64,000 nt of DNA, taken from contig NZ_CP014595.1 of the NCBI RefSeq assembly GCF_001687105.1, positions 434,001 to 498,000 on the forward strand. Direction: 5' to 3'. The DNA is from Salipiger sp. CCB-MM3. GTDB lineage: Bacteria; Pseudomonadota; Alphaproteobacteria; Rhodobacterales; Rhodobacteraceae. Below, piece after piece: positions 43,635 through 53,316 of the stretch. Every line of letters begins with the position of its first letter. The stretch's first letter is position 1. Below the pieces are notes generated by a model. That model was not told the DNA's origin. It saw only the letters and a program-made list of their open reading frames with translations, and searched no databases. The translations under genes were made by a program, and so were the position numbers.

Positions 43635-44756
43635 ATGGGACGGGCAGTGAAAGTCGCCGTAAGACAGGCTGTGAGACACGCCGTGAGACTGGCCGTAAGA
43701 CAGGCCCTGAGACAGACCGCGAGAGTCGCAGGCAGAAGCGCGCGGTGTATGACGTCGCTAAGGGCTCCCTGTCTTCTGGCGCTGTTCGCGTTCGCCGCGG
43801 GTCTGCTGCCGCTCGAAGCATGGGCAGAGGCGAAGGTCACCTACCCGCCTGCAGGGCATGGGGACGGGCATGGGGGCGACCAAGCGACCGGGCATGACAC
43901 CGGGCATGACAATGGGCACGGAAGCGCGGCGTCCTCCCATGGCGCTGCGCAGAACGGAAGCCAGACGGCAGCGCATGGCGTAACGCAAAGCGCCGCGGGC
44001 GGGCATGCTGCACCGATCCCCGAGGAAAGCGGGGCGCTCTGTCAGGGCTTCGGCCCGCAGACACCGCGCGACATCGGCAACCGGCACGGACTCAACCCCG
44101 CCGGTTTCACCCTTGCGCCGCCGCCCGAAGAGATGAACCTGTGCAACATTCACACCCACACCAACGCCGAACACCTCGGCCCCGGCTTTTCGATCTACGC
44201 CGGACCGGGGGAGCACGGCGGCTTCAAATGCGCGGGCTCGCAGGGGCTTTCCGACATCGAACTCACGCGCCCGCATGGCAGCCCCGCGCGCTTTGATGGG
44301 GTGGAACCCGGCGACACGATCAAGGTGCATTGGGTCTATTCCTCCTGCGCCGTCTCGCCCGGCCCCGGGCTCGGATCCTGCCTCTCGGAGGCCTGCTCGA
44401 ACCCAGAGCTGCGGGTGGAATCGCAGGTTTTTTTGGTGGTGAATGACCCCAACGCGCTGGATTTTCGCGACTTCATCTATTTCGGCACCATGCGCGAGGG
44501 GCGCTATCAGGCGCGCAGCCTGCCCACCGGCACCGGCGCGCCGGTGGTGTTCCGCGGCTCCACCACCGGCCCCAGCTACAGCCAGCAGGTCTGCTCGCCG
44601 CTGCAGGTCACTTGGTCGGTCCGGCCCCGCTGTGCCCGGCTCGACATCTCGACGCTCGACGCATGGGCGGGCATGGGCAATGTCTTCGAAGAAACCCACA
44701 GCCACGGCGTGCGCAGACTGGTGACCGCCCCGGCGCTGCTCAGCCAGATCGAGTGA
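43635..44756 (+). CDS. Delta-class carbonic anhydrase with cationic N-terminal repeat extension
   Basis: 373-residue exported protein that should interconvert CO2 and bicarbonate in the periplasm. Residues 4-31 are seven four-residue units (AVRQ-like) from a 12-bp tandem repeat; a hydrophobic signal segment follows at about 41-65 (ending AWAEA). A His/Gly/Asp-rich linker covers about 75-124, and the delta-CA core has CNIHTHTNAEH at 170-180 with candidate zinc ligands. Start at ATG 43635 is favoured by GGCGGAG; the ATG at 43749, just before the signal segment, has no clear site. If 43635 is right, the signal has an unusually long cationic n-region. Confidence 0.8.
   Translation: MGRAVKVAVRQAVRHAVRLAVRQALRQTARVAGRSARCMTSLRAPCLLALFAFAAGLLPLEAWAEAKVTYPPAGHGDGHGGDQATGHDTGHDNGHGSAASSHGAAQNGSQTAAHGVTQSAAGGHAAPIPEESGALCQGFGPQTPRDIGNRHGLNPAGFTLAPPPEEMNLCNIHTHTNAEHLGPGFSIYAGPGEHGGFKCAGSQGLSDIELTRPHGSPARFDGVEPGDTIKVHWVYSSCAVSPGPGLGSCLSEACSNPELRVESQVFLVVNDPNALDFRDFIYFGTMREGRYQARSLPTGTGAPVVFRGSTTGPSYSQQVCSPLQVTWSVRPRCARLDISTLDAWAGMGNVFEETHSHGVRRLVTAPALLSQIE
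43644..43727 (+). repeat. Seven in-frame 12-bp tandem units in the carbonic anhydrase start
   Basis: Units resembling GCCGTAAGACAG encode AVRQ/AVRH/AVRL/ALRQ steps at residues 4-31. An arginine every four residues would line one face of a helix. Confidence 0.85.
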
Positions 44757-44925
44757 ACCGCGACGGATGCCCGCGCAGAGGCTGACGAACAAGACGCGGC
44801 AAAGCCTGCCAATCCCCCGCCGATGCGGCTATCAGCGGGCGCGATCCGCCTTGGAAATGCGGCAAATCCCTTCAGGCCGCACCCAGCCTCTTGCGCGTTG
44901 CGCGCCGCCCGCCTAAAGCAGCCGC
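44757..44925 (+). promoter_or_regulatory. guaA upstream region
   Basis: 169-bp gap between the carbonic anhydrase stop and guaA. No gene, terminator T-run or riboswitch fold is recognised; the guaA promoter is expected here. Confidence 0.3.
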
Positions 44926-46491
44926 ATGACCCAGCATGATCGCCTCCTCATCATCGACTTCGGTAGCCAGGTGACGCAGCTTATCGCGCGGCGCCTGCGC
45001 GAGCTGAACGTCTACTGCGAGATCCACCCCTATCAGAACGTCACCGACGATTTTCTGAAGGAGTTCGCCCCCAAGGCCATCGTCTTCTCCGGTGGCCCCG
45101 ACAGCGTGACGCGCGAGGGCTCGCCTCGCCCGCCCAAATCCGCCTATGACCTCGGCGTGCCGATCCTCGGCATCTGCTACGGCCAGCAGGTCATGATGCA
45201 TGACCTCGGCGGCAAGGTCGAAGCCGGCCAAAGCCACACCGCAGAGTTCGGCCGCGCCTATGTGACGCCGAATGACGACCGCCTCGACCTGCTGTCGGGC
45301 TGGTTCCTCGATGGCACCGGCCGCGAGCAGGTGTGGATGAGCCACGGCGACCACGTCTCGGAACTTGCCCCGGGTTTCAAGGTCTTCGCCACCTCGCCCG
45401 GCGCGCCCTTCGCGGTGACCGCCGACCCCGAGCGCAAGTTCTACGCCGTGCAGTTCCACCCCGAGGTGCACCACACGCCGAACGGCAAGACGCTTTACGA
45501 GAATTTCATCAAGGAAGCTGGCTTCACCGGCGACTGGACGATGGATGCCTACCGCGAAGAGGCCGTGCGCCAAATCCGCGAACAGGTGGGCGACGCCAAG
45601 GTGATCTGCGCGCTTTCGGGCGGCGTCGACAGCTCGGTCACCGCCGCGCTGCTGCATGAGGCGATCGGCGAGCAGCTGACCTGCGTCTTCGTCGACCACG
45701 GGCTCTTGCGTCTCAACGAGGCCGACGAGGTCGTCGCGATGTTCCGCGATCACATGAACCTCTCGGTGATCCACGCGCAGGAGCAGGACCTGTTCCTTGG
45801 CGAGCTTGAGGGCGTTTCCGACCCCGAGACCAAGCGCAAGATCATTGGCAAGCTGTTCATCGACGTGTTCCAGAAATACGCCGACGGCATCGAGGGCGCG
45901 CAGTTCCTCGCGCAGGGCACGCTTTATCCCGACGTGATCGAGAGCGTCAGCTTCTCGGGCGGCCCGTCGGTCACCATCAAGTCGCACCACAACGTGGGCG
46001 GCCTGCCGGAGAAAATGGGCCTCAAGCTGGTCGAGCCGCTGCGCGAGCTCTTCAAGGACGAGGTCCGCGTGCTGGGTCACGAGCTTGGCCTGCCCGCCAG
46101 CTTCATTGGCCGCCACCCCTTCCCCGGTCCGGGTCTGGCGATCCGCTGCCCCGGCGAGATCACCCGCGAAAAGCTCGACATCCTGCGCAAGGCGGATGCG
46201 GTCTATATCGACCAGATCCGCAAGCATGGCCTCTATGACGAGATCTGGCAGGCCTTCGTGGCGATTCTGCCGGTGCGCACCGTGGGCGTGATGGGCGATG
46301 GCCGCACCTATGATTACGCCTGCGCGCTGCGTGCGGTGACCTCGGTCGACGGGATGACGGCGGATTACTACCCGTTCAGCCACGAGTTCCTTGGCGAGAC
46401 CGCGACGCGGATCATCAACGAGGTGAAGGGCATCAACCGCTGCACCTATGACATCACCTCGAAGCCTCCGGGCACGATCGAGTGGGAATGA
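44926..46491 (+). CDS. guaA: GMP synthase (glutamine-hydrolysing)
   Basis: 521-residue enzyme converting XMP to GMP. The N-terminal class I glutaminase has nucleophile Cys84 in GICYGQQ with His/Glu in FHPEVHHT; the ATP pyrophosphatase domain begins with the P-loop SGGVDSSV near residue 231 and the dimerisation domain ends in PPGTIEWE. Length and all domains are normal. The ribosome site of ATG 44926 is weak. A strong terminator follows directly. Confidence 0.97.
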   Translation: MTQHDRLLIIDFGSQVTQLIARRLRELNVYCEIHPYQNVTDDFLKEFAPKAIVFSGGPDSVTREGSPRPPKSAYDLGVPILGICYGQQVMMHDLGGKVEAGQSHTAEFGRAYVTPNDDRLDLLSGWFLDGTGREQVWMSHGDHVSELAPGFKVFATSPGAPFAVTADPERKFYAVQFHPEVHHTPNGKTLYENFIKEAGFTGDWTMDAYREEAVRQIREQVGDAKVICALSGGVDSSVTAALLHEAIGEQLTCVFVDHGLLRLNEADEVVAMFRDHMNLSVIHAQEQDLFLGELEGVSDPETKRKIIGKLFIDVFQKYADGIEGAQFLAQGTLYPDVIESVSFSGGPSVTIKSHHNVGGLPEKMGLKLVEPLRELFKDEVRVLGHELGLPASFIGRHPFPGPGLAIRCPGEITREKLDILRKADAVYIDQIRKHGLYDEIWQAFVAILPVRTVGVMGDGRTYDYACALRAVTSVDGMTADYYPFSHEFLGETATRIINEVKGINRCTYDITSKPPGTIEWE

Positions 46492-46502
46492 TCTGATATA
46501 GA

Positions 46503-46530
46503 AAAAGGCCGGGGTTCGCCCCGGCCTTTT
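46503..46530. terminator. Bidirectional terminator after guaA
   Basis: Perfect 12-bp stem AAAAGGCCGGGG (46503-46514), TTCG loop, CCCCGGCCTTTT (46519-46530). It starts 11 bp after the guaA stop and faces the convergent anmK. Confidence 0.94.
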
Positions 46531-46605
46531 GCGTTGCGGCTGATTGGCGGCTGCTTGGCGGGGGTGCCGCCTGCGAAAATCCGGCGCTTCCGGCCAAGCT
46601 TCCGG

Positions 46606-47736
46606 TCAGCCCGCGACCAGCGAGCCCACGCGCGCCATCTGCCCGCCGCCCACCGGCGCGGCGACACCCGTGGTCGAAGGCCCGGAGGTCGGCCAGCCCT
46701 GCGCCACGCGCACCGCGAGAAAGCCGAAGGCCTGCGCTTCGAGCATGTCACCGTCGAGCCCGGCCTCTTCCACCGGCACCACCGGGCAGTCGAGCCCGGC
46801 CGACAGCATCGCCATCATCACCGGGTTGTGGCGACCGCCGCCGGTAACCAGCAGCCGCTCGGGCGGGATCGGGCAATGCTCCATGCCTTGCATCACCGCG
46901 GCGGCGGCCATCGCCGTCATCGTCGCGGCGGCATCGGCGTCGGACAGCTCGCGCACCAGATCGAGCATAAGCGAGAAATCATCCCGATCTAGGGATTTGG
47001 GCGGCATGCGGCGAAAGAACCCCTCTTCGAGGAACAACTCCAGCGCGCCATCGACCACCTCGCCCTTCGCCGCCAGCTGCCCGTCGCGGTCGCAGTCGAG
47101 GCCGAGCCGCTCGCCCACCAGATCGTTGATCGGCGCATTCGCGGGCCCGGTGTCAAAGGCCAAAAGCGCGCCGGGCGCTTCAGGCGAGGCTTTGCGCGGA
47201 TCGACCCACGTGAGGTTGCCGACGCCGCCGAGATTGAGGAAGGCGACGGGCCGGGTTGCCCCGATCTTCTTGGCACAGGCGAAATGATAGAAGGGCGCAA
47301 GCGGTGCGCCCTCGCCCCCCAGTGCCACATCGGCAGAGCGGAAATCCCACACCACGTCGCGATCCAGCGCCTCGGCCAATGCGCCGCCGTCGCCCAGCTG
47401 ATGGGTGCCACGGCCCTGCGGCTCATGCGCCAGCGTCTGGCCATGAAAGCCGACCAGCTCGGCCTCGGGGAACTGCGACAAAAGCTCGATATGCGCGCGC
47501 TGCGTCACGTCGAGCGCCGCGGCCAGAACTTCGGCGTTCTCCTCGACCGGCCAGCACCCAAGCGCCGCGCGCAGCACGGCCCGCTCGGCCTCGGAATAGG
47601 GCCGATAGCCCGTGCGCCCAAACTCATGGATTTCAGCGCCATCGGTGCGGATCAGCGCCGCATCGACCCCATCGAGAGAGGTCCCCGACATACACCCAAG
47701 TGCCCAAACGGAGCGTGCACCCAACTTGCCCTTCAC
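46606..47736 (-). CDS. anmK: Anhydro-N-acetylmuramic acid kinase
   Basis: 376-residue cell-wall recycling kinase that phosphorylates and opens 1,6-anhydroMurNAc to MurNAc-6-P. Family segments are [52 protein letters not shown] and [12 protein letters not shown], with VTGGGRHNP near the C-terminus. The best start is GTG 47736. It is divergent from tyrS across 52 bp. It can use the product of the lytic transglycosylase encoded at 7067. Confidence 0.95.
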   Translation of the reverse strand: MKGKLGARSVWALGCMSGTSLDGVDAALIRTDGAEIHEFGRTGYRPYSEAERAVLRAALGCWPVEENAEVLAAALDVTQRAHIELLSQFPEAELVGFHGQTLAHEPQGRGTHQLGDGGALAEALDRDVVWDFRSADVALGGEGAPLAPFYHFACAKKIGATRPVAFLNLGGVGNLTWVDPRKASPEAPGALLAFDTGPANAPINDLVGERLGLDCDRDGQLAAKGEVVDGALELFLEEGFFRRMPPKSLDRDDFSLMLDLVRELSDADAAATMTAMAAAAVMQGMEHCPIPPERLLVTGGGRHNPVMMAMLSAGLDCPVVPVEEAGLDGDMLEAQAFGFLAVRVAQGWPTSGPSTTGVAAPVGGGQMARVGSLVAG

Positions 47737-47788
47737 CTTCGCCTTCCCCGCGCTTATAGGAACGGTCGAACTATAGAAGGGATCCGCG

Positions 47789-49039
47789 ATGACCTACCAT
47801 CCCAAATCGGACTTCATGCGCGTCATGATCGAGCGCGGCTATCTGGCCGACTGCACCGATTATCAGGGCCTCGACGAGGCGCTGAGCAAAGGCGTGGTCA
47901 CTGCGTATATCGGCTATGACGCGACGGCGAAATCGCTGCATGTGGGCCATTTGCTCAACATCATGATGCTGCGCTGGCTGCAGAAAACCGGGCACAAGCC
48001 GATCACCCTGATGGGCGGCGGCACCACGAAGGTGGGCGATCCGTCGTTCCGCTCGGACGAGCGCCCGCTGCTCGGGCCGGAGCAGATTGACGCCAATATC
48101 GAGGGTATGAAGCAGGTCTTCGCGAAATATCTGCAATACGGCGGCGGCGAGACCGACGCGCTGATGCTCAACAACGCCGAATGGCTCGACGGGCTCAACT
48201 ACCTGGAGTTCCTGCGCGACATCGGGCGGCACTTCTCGGTGAACCGCATGCTGAGCTTCGAGAGCGTGAAATCGCGCCTCGACCGCGAGCAGTCGCTGTC
48301 GTTCCTCGAGTTTAACTACATGATCCTGCAGGCCTATGACTTCCTAGAGCTGAACCGCCGCTATGGCTGCGTTCTGCAAATGGGCGGCTCGGACCAATGG
48401 GGCAATATCGTCAACGGCATCGACCTGACCCGGCGGGTGCTCGACAATGAGATCTACGGCCTCACCTCGCCGCTGCTGACCACCTCGGACGGCCGCAAGA
48501 TGGGCAAGAGCCAAGGCGGGGCCATGTGGCTCAACGCCGACATGCTCTCGCCCTACGAGTTCTGGCAGTTCTGGCGCAACACCACCGATGCCGACACCGG
48601 CCGGTTCCTCAAGCTCTATACCGAACTGCCGGTCGAGGAATGCGAGCGGCTGGGATCGCTGCAGGGCTCGGAGATCAACGAGGCCAAGATCATCCTCGCC
48701 AATGAGGTGACCACGCTGTGCCACGGGGCCGAGGCCGCCGCCGCCGCCGAGGCGACCGCGCGCGAGGTCTTCGAAAAGGGCGGCGTCGGGGATGACCTGC
48801 CGACGCTGGAGCTTTCGGCCGAAGAGATCGGCGACGGCATTTCCATCGTGCAGGTGATCGTGCGCGCGGGCCTTGCCAAATCGGGCAAGGAGGCCAAGCG
48901 CCTGATCGCCGAGAATGGCGCGCGCATGGACGACGCGCCGCTGACCGACGCCGGGCTTATGCTGGACGCGGGCAAGCTGGCCGCGCCGGTGAAGCTCTCG
49001 GCGGGCAAGAAGCGCCACGCGCTGGTGAAGCTGGGCTGA
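47789..49039 (+). CDS. tyrS: Tyrosyl-tRNA synthetase
   Basis: 416-residue class I synthetase. The HIGH motif is HVGH at residues 51-54, the KMSKS loop is KMGKS near residue 238, and a C-terminal S4 RNA-binding domain lies at about 345-410 ([21 protein letters not shown]). The length fits bacterial TyrRS. It is divergent from anmK, a pairing frequent in proteobacteria. Confidence 0.97.
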   Translation: MTYHPKSDFMRVMIERGYLADCTDYQGLDEALSKGVVTAYIGYDATAKSLHVGHLLNIMMLRWLQKTGHKPITLMGGGTTKVGDPSFRSDERPLLGPEQIDANIEGMKQVFAKYLQYGGGETDALMLNNAEWLDGLNYLEFLRDIGRHFSVNRMLSFESVKSRLDREQSLSFLEFNYMILQAYDFLELNRRYGCVLQMGGSDQWGNIVNGIDLTRRVLDNEIYGLTSPLLTTSDGRKMGKSQGGAMWLNADMLSPYEFWQFWRNTTDADTGRFLKLYTELPVEECERLGSLQGSEINEAKIILANEVTTLCHGAEAAAAAEATAREVFEKGGVGDDLPTLELSAEEIGDGISIVQVIVRAGLAKSGKEAKRLIAENGARMDDAPLTDAGLMLDAGKLAAPVKLSAGKKRHALVKLG

Positions 49040-49212
49040 GCCCCTCGCTCTCGCGCAATGATCGAGGGGCGGCGCCGCGGGCGCTGCCCCTTTTCAGTTT
49101 GAGAGGCCATGCCGGTCGCTGGCCCGAAACCGTGGCCGCGCTGCATCGCCTTGCAGATCGGGTCTTGCCCCCGACGCGGCGCCGGGCCAGTCTCGCGCCG
49201 CGAGAGGACCCC

Positions 49213-49326
49213 ATGACAAAGAGCATCACACAATCCGGTAAACAGTCCGGTAAACAGTCCGGTAAAAGTTCCGGTTTTATCAGTGGCGCGATGCGCTGCC
49301 AGGCGCAGGGCGGACCCACCCGATGA
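49213..49326 (+). CDS. Possible 37-residue leader peptide with repeats
   Basis: A short frame starts at ATG 49213 behind GAGAGGA and its TGA overlaps the next gene ATG (ATGA at 49323-49326), suggesting coupling. It contains a QSGK-type repeat from a 12-bp tandem unit. No homology is recognised and the reading may be fortuitous. Confidence 0.35.
   Translation: MTKSITQSGKQSGKQSGKSSGFISGAMRCQAQGGPTR
49234..49275 (+). repeat. 12-bp tandem repeat, about 3.5 units
   Basis: TCCGGTAAACAG occurs at 49234-49245 and 49246-49257, then TCCGGTAAAAGT at 49258-49269 and a partial TCCGGT. It lies 48-89 bp upstream of the monooxygenase-fold gene. Confidence 0.85.
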
Positions 49327-49595
49327 GCGCGGTGCAACTGACCGGCACGATGACCGCCCCCGAAGACCGCGCCGAGGCCGTGCGCGCCGCCATGCCCGAG
49401 CACATTCGCCTCAGCCGCGAAGAGCCGGGCTGCGTCTTTTTCGAGCTTCGAGAGACCGATCCCGGTGTGTTCGAGGTCTCCGAGCTTTTCCTGAACCGCG
49501 CCGCCTTTGACGCGCATCAGGCGCGCACCCGCGCCAGCGACTGGTTCCGCGTCACCGGCGATCTGCCCCGCGATTACGACGTGGCCGACCTGTGA
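49323..49595 (+). CDS. Antibiotic-biosynthesis-monooxygenase (ABM) domain protein
   Basis: 90-residue single-domain protein with the ABM dimeric ferredoxin-like fold: TGTMTAPEDRAEAVRAAMPEH, EEPGCVFFELRETD, and a late DWFRVTGDLP. The family includes quinol monooxygenases (YgiN) and heme-degrading enzymes, but many members are uncharacterised. It starts inside the stop of a possible leader peptide and its own stop overlaps the transporter GTG, so the three form one transcription unit. Confidence 0.8.
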   Translation: MSAVQLTGTMTAPEDRAEAVRAAMPEHIRLSREEPGCVFFELRETDPGVFEVSELFLNRAAFDAHQARTRASDWFRVTGDLPRDYDVADL

Positions 49596-50506
49596 GCGCG
49601 CCGCTTGCCGCCAGCGCCGTGCCGAGCGCGGTGCCGAGGGCCGCGCTTTGGATGATCGGCTCGATCATCTCGTTCAGCGCCATGGCGGTGGCCGGACGCT
49701 ATGTCAGTTCCGGCCTCGATACCTTCGAGATCATGCTCTACCGCTCGCTGATCGGCGTTGCCATCATCAGCGCCGTGGTCCTGGGCACCGGTCGGCGCAA
49801 GACCATCACCACGCGCCATATGGGCACGCAGATCACCCGCAACCTTTGCCATTTCACCGGGCAGAACCTTTGGCTCTATGCCATCACCGTGATCCCACTG
49901 GCGCAGGTCTTTGCGCTGGAATTCACCGGACCGATCTGGGCACTGCTGCTGGCGCCGCTGGTGCTCGGCGAGCGTCTCACATGGCCGCGCGCCCGTGCCG
50001 CGCTCATCGGTTTTCTCGGCATTCTGATCGTCACGCGGCCTTCGCCCGAAACGCTTTCGCCGGGGATCTTCGCGGCCGCCGGGGCGGCCATCGGTTTTGC
50101 CGGATCGGCGATCTACACCCGCAGGCTGACCCGCAGCGAAAGCACGCTGTGCATCCTCTTCTGGCTGACGGTGACGCAGGCGGTGATGGGCCTCATCTGC
50201 GCGGGATATGACGGGCAGATCGCCCTGCCCTCCGCCGCCGCATGGCCCGGCGTGGTGGTCATCGGCCTTGCCGGGCTCTGCGCGCATTACTGCCTGACCA
50301 CCGCGCTTGGCCTCGCGCCCGCCTCGGTGGTTATGCCGATTGATTTCACCCGGCTGCCGGTGATCGCCATCGTCGGCATGCTGCTCTACGCCGAGCCGCT
50401 CGACCCATGGGTGCTGCTGGGGGCGGCGATCATTTTCGCCGCCAATTACGCCAATATCCTGCGCGAGACCCGCGCCGCCCGCCGCGCGCCGGCTCCGCAT
50501 GGCTGA
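49592..50506 (+). CDS. EamA/DMT-family transporter
   Basis: 304-residue inner-membrane protein with ten predicted helices in two EamA repeats. The first repeat ends near FALEFTGPIWALLLAPLVLGE and the second near IDFTRLPVIAIVGMLLYAEP. Substrate unknown; family members export metabolites or amino acids. Start is GTG 49592 overlapping the previous stop (GTGA). Confidence 0.88.
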   Translation: MSAPLAASAVPSAVPRAALWMIGSIISFSAMAVAGRYVSSGLDTFEIMLYRSLIGVAIISAVVLGTGRRKTITTRHMGTQITRNLCHFTGQNLWLYAITVIPLAQVFALEFTGPIWALLLAPLVLGERLTWPRARAALIGFLGILIVTRPSPETLSPGIFAAAGAAIGFAGSAIYTRRLTRSESTLCILFWLTVTQAVMGLICAGYDGQIALPSAAAWPGVVVIGLAGLCAHYCLTTALGLAPASVVMPIDFTRLPVIAIVGMLLYAEPLDPWVLLGAAIIFAANYANILRETRAARRAPAPHG

Positions 50507-50572
50507 TCGAGGGATTTGACGCCGCCCGCGCGCGCAAGTACCTGTCGGGACGGACGAATGGAGAGCCGAAGA

Positions 50573-51436
50573 ATGCTGTATAACACCGCCGCCGAGTGGC
50601 GCGACGCGCCCCGCAAGCATGTGGTGCTCTTTGCCATGTCGGGGCTTGGGAAAACCCATGTCTCGTCGATGCTGCGGCAGTCGGGAGATTGGTTCCACTA
50701 TTCGATCGATTACCGCATCGGCACGCGCTACATGGGCGAATATATCGCCGACAATGCCAAGGCCGAGGCGATGAAGAACCCGTTCCTGCGCGAGCTTCTT
50801 CTGTCGGATTCGATCTACATCGGCTCGAACATCACGTTCGAGAACCTCACACCCGTCTCCACCTACCTTGGCAAGCCCGGTGATCCCGCGCGCGGCGGCC
50901 TTGCCATGGACACCTACCGCCTGCGGCAGGAGCAGTTCCGCCGCGCGGAAGAGCAAGCCTTGCTCGACACTGGCTATTTTATCGAACGCGCGCAGCAGCT
51001 TTACGGCTACCCGCATTTCATCTGCGACACCGGCGGCTCGATCTGCGAATGGGTGGATGCCGAGAACCCGGCGGACCCGATCCTGACCGAATTGTCGCGG
51101 CAGGCGTTGATGATCTGGATTCGCGGCAGCGAGGCGCATACCGAGGAACTGGTGCGCCGCTTTGATCGTGCGCCAAAGCCGATGGCCTATCAGCCGGAAT
51201 TTCTCGCAAGTGCATGGACGGCCTACCTCGACGAGAAAGGGCTCGCCGAAAGCGCCGTGGACCCTGACGATTTCATTCGCTGGACCTACGCGCGTGCCCT
51301 GGCGCACCGGCAACCGCGCTATGAGGCGATGGCCCGGAACTGGGGCGTCACGGTCGAGGCCGCCGATATGGCAACGGTGCGGGACGAAGCGGATTTCACA
51401 GAGGTCGTGGCACAGGCGATCGCGGCGCGGGGCTGA
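50573..51436 (+). CDS. P-loop ATPase of unknown function
   Basis: 287-residue cytoplasmic protein with a nucleotide-binding loop FAMSGLGKTHVSS near residue 20-32. A conserved FHYSIDYRIGTRYMGEY segment and a ICDTGGSICEWVD segment are visible. This looks like a conserved Rhodobacteraceae ATPase or kinase; the substrate is not known. The start is either ATG 50573 (used) with GGAGAG upstream or ATG 50558. It follows the transporter by 66 bp. Confidence 0.7.
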   Translation: MLYNTAAEWRDAPRKHVVLFAMSGLGKTHVSSMLRQSGDWFHYSIDYRIGTRYMGEYIADNAKAEAMKNPFLRELLLSDSIYIGSNITFENLTPVSTYLGKPGDPARGGLAMDTYRLRQEQFRRAEEQALLDTGYFIERAQQLYGYPHFICDTGGSICEWVDAENPADPILTELSRQALMIWIRGSEAHTEELVRRFDRAPKPMAYQPEFLASAWTAYLDEKGLAESAVDPDDFIRWTYARALAHRQPRYEAMARNWGVTVEAADMATVRDEADFTEVVAQAIAARG

Positions 51437-51536
51437 ACCACCGCCGCAGCGCTTCTTCCCGGCGCGGGGTGCATGAGGCAGCGCATCAGGCGCAGAGCCC
51501 TGGGGCGCCGATGTCTCGGTGTGCCAAACCCTGAGG

Positions 51537-53288
51537 TCACGCAGCGGCATTGTCTTCCCGCCCCACCTGCCCGGTCGTAACGCCAAGCCGGAACCCCTGA
51601 ATCAGATGCGAGAGTTTGCCCGCATCGCCGCGCAGCATATGGGCGGCCGCCGTGCTTTGCTCGACCATGGCGGCGTTCTGCTGGGTGACGCGATCAAGGT
51701 TGCTGACGCCGGTGTTGATCTCGGTCAGCCCTTGGGCCTGTTCCGAAGCGACGCCAGCGATATTGCTGACGAGCGCCGAGATTTGGCCGACCTGCGCCAC
51801 CACTTCGCTCAGTGCCTCGCCAGAGCGCTCCACCAGTTCCACCCCGTCGCGCACCTGATCGGCGGAGCCGCTAATCAGCGTTTTGATCTGCTGCGCCGCG
51901 TCAGAACTGCGTTGCGCCAGCGCGCGCACCTCGGAGGCGACAACGGCGAAGCCTTTGCCGGAAGATCCCGCGCGCGCGGCCTCGACCCCGGCGTTGAGGG
52001 CCAGAAGATTGGTCTGGAAGGCGATGTCGTCGATCACCCCGATGATCTCGTTGATCTGCTGCGAACTGCGCTCGATCCCGCCCATGGCTTCGACCGCCGA
52101 GCGCATCACCTCGCCGTTCTGATCGGCCAGTTTCGAAGCGGCCTGCACGCTGTTTTCCGCGTCTCGGGCCGATTGCGCCGCGTCGCGCACGCTGGAGAGC
52201 ATCTGGTCGAGCGCGGCGGCGGTTTCCTCTAGGGTCGCGGCCTGCGTCTCGGTGCGGCGGGACAGGTCGTCAGAGGCTTTGGCGATCTCTTCGGCACTGC
52301 CATGAATGTTGAGTGCGCCTGCGTTCACCTCGGTCATCGCGGCGCGCAGGCTGTCGACCGCGCGATTGTAATTGCCGCGCAATTCTTCGTATTCGTCGGG
52401 GAATTCTTCGCGAATGCTGTGTTCGAGCGAGCCTTCAGCCAGTTCGTTCAGCGCCTCGCTGAGATGGCGCACCACGCGGTTCTGTGCCTCATGCGCGCGC
52501 CCCCGCGCCTCCTGAGCATCGCGGCCCCGGCCCAGCGTTTCGGTCAGATCCGCAAGATGCCGCGCCAGATCGCCAAACTCATCGCGCCGCCCGTGCATCG
52601 ACAGCTCGACGTCATAGTCGCCTGCCGCCACCCGTGACATGGCCTGTTGCAGCATTGCCAGAGGGCGCAGCACCACGCGACGCAACCAAAGGAGCGACAC
52701 CAGCAGCATCACTGCAAGGCTGCCTGCCCCGGTGAGCAGCATGAGCTGTCGGTCCCAGACCGTGGCGGCGCGAAGACCCGCATCACTCCAGACCTCGGCA
52801 ACGGCGGCCACGGGCGCTCCTTCGGGAGACAGACGTTCAGGCACGGCGACCATATGGCCCTGGGTATTCCCCTGCCTTGTGCCGCTTTCGAGCGCCTCGC
52901 GCGCCAGCGCCTCAAGCTCGGGCAGGAGTGGCCCCAAATCGCCGACTTGAGCGAGAATTTCCCCGGTGCCGGAGATGACCAACCCGCCCAAAAGATCTGG
53001 GCCGCTGGCCTCGAGATGCTCGGCTAGAAGCGCCTCGACCCGCTCTGCGTCACCAAAACGGATCGCGGGCAGCAATGTGCCCGCCACCGAGTCGATTGAC
53101 TGGCGCGCCGTGGCCGCGATCCCTAGCGCGGTCACGCGATCTCCCAGGCGCCACGCTTGCCATGCCAAAAGGCTGGCGACCACAAGCGTTGCAAGCACCA
53201 CCAGCCCTGCAACTTTGAAGAAGACCGAGCCTGGAAACAGGCGCAGCGTTCCGATCTTCCCGGCGATGCCGGCGGCCCGCACCTTCAC
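51537..53288 (-). CDS. Methyl-accepting chemotaxis protein
   Basis: 583-residue receptor. The first membrane helix is at about 25-45, a small periplasmic sensing domain follows to about 182, the second helix lies at about 185-205, and a HAMP region at about 205-260. The signalling hairpin tip is EIIGVIDDIAFQTNLLALNAG near residue 415, with methylation helices on both sides. No C-terminal CheR-binding pentapeptide is present. It follows a small exported protein by 28 bp on the same strand; no che genes are in view. The best start is GTG 53288 behind GGAG. Confidence 0.93.
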   Translation of the reverse strand: MKVRAAGIAGKIGTLRLFPGSVFFKVAGLVVLATLVVASLLAWQAWRLGDRVTALGIAATARQSIDSVAGTLLPAIRFGDAERVEALLAEHLEASGPDLLGGLVISGTGEILAQVGDLGPLLPELEALAREALESGTRQGNTQGHMVAVPERLSPEGAPVAAVAEVWSDAGLRAATVWDRQLMLLTGAGSLAVMLLVSLLWLRRVVLRPLAMLQQAMSRVAAGDYDVELSMHGRRDEFGDLARHLADLTETLGRGRDAQEARGRAHEAQNRVVRHLSEALNELAEGSLEHSIREEFPDEYEELRGNYNRAVDSLRAAMTEVNAGALNIHGSAEEIAKASDDLSRRTETQAATLEETAAALDQMLSSVRDAAQSARDAENSVQAASKLADQNGEVMRSAVEAMGGIERSSQQINEIIGVIDDIAFQTNLLALNAGVEAARAGSSGKGFAVVASEVRALAQRSSDAAQQIKTLISGSADQVRDGVELVERSGEALSEVVAQVGQISALVSNIAGVASEQAQGLTEINTGVSNLDRVTQQNAAMVEQSTAAAHMLRGDAGKLSHLIQGFRLGVTTGQVGREDNAAA

Positions 53289-53316
53289 TGCAGCATCTCC
53301 GCGTTGAGCCCCGCTG

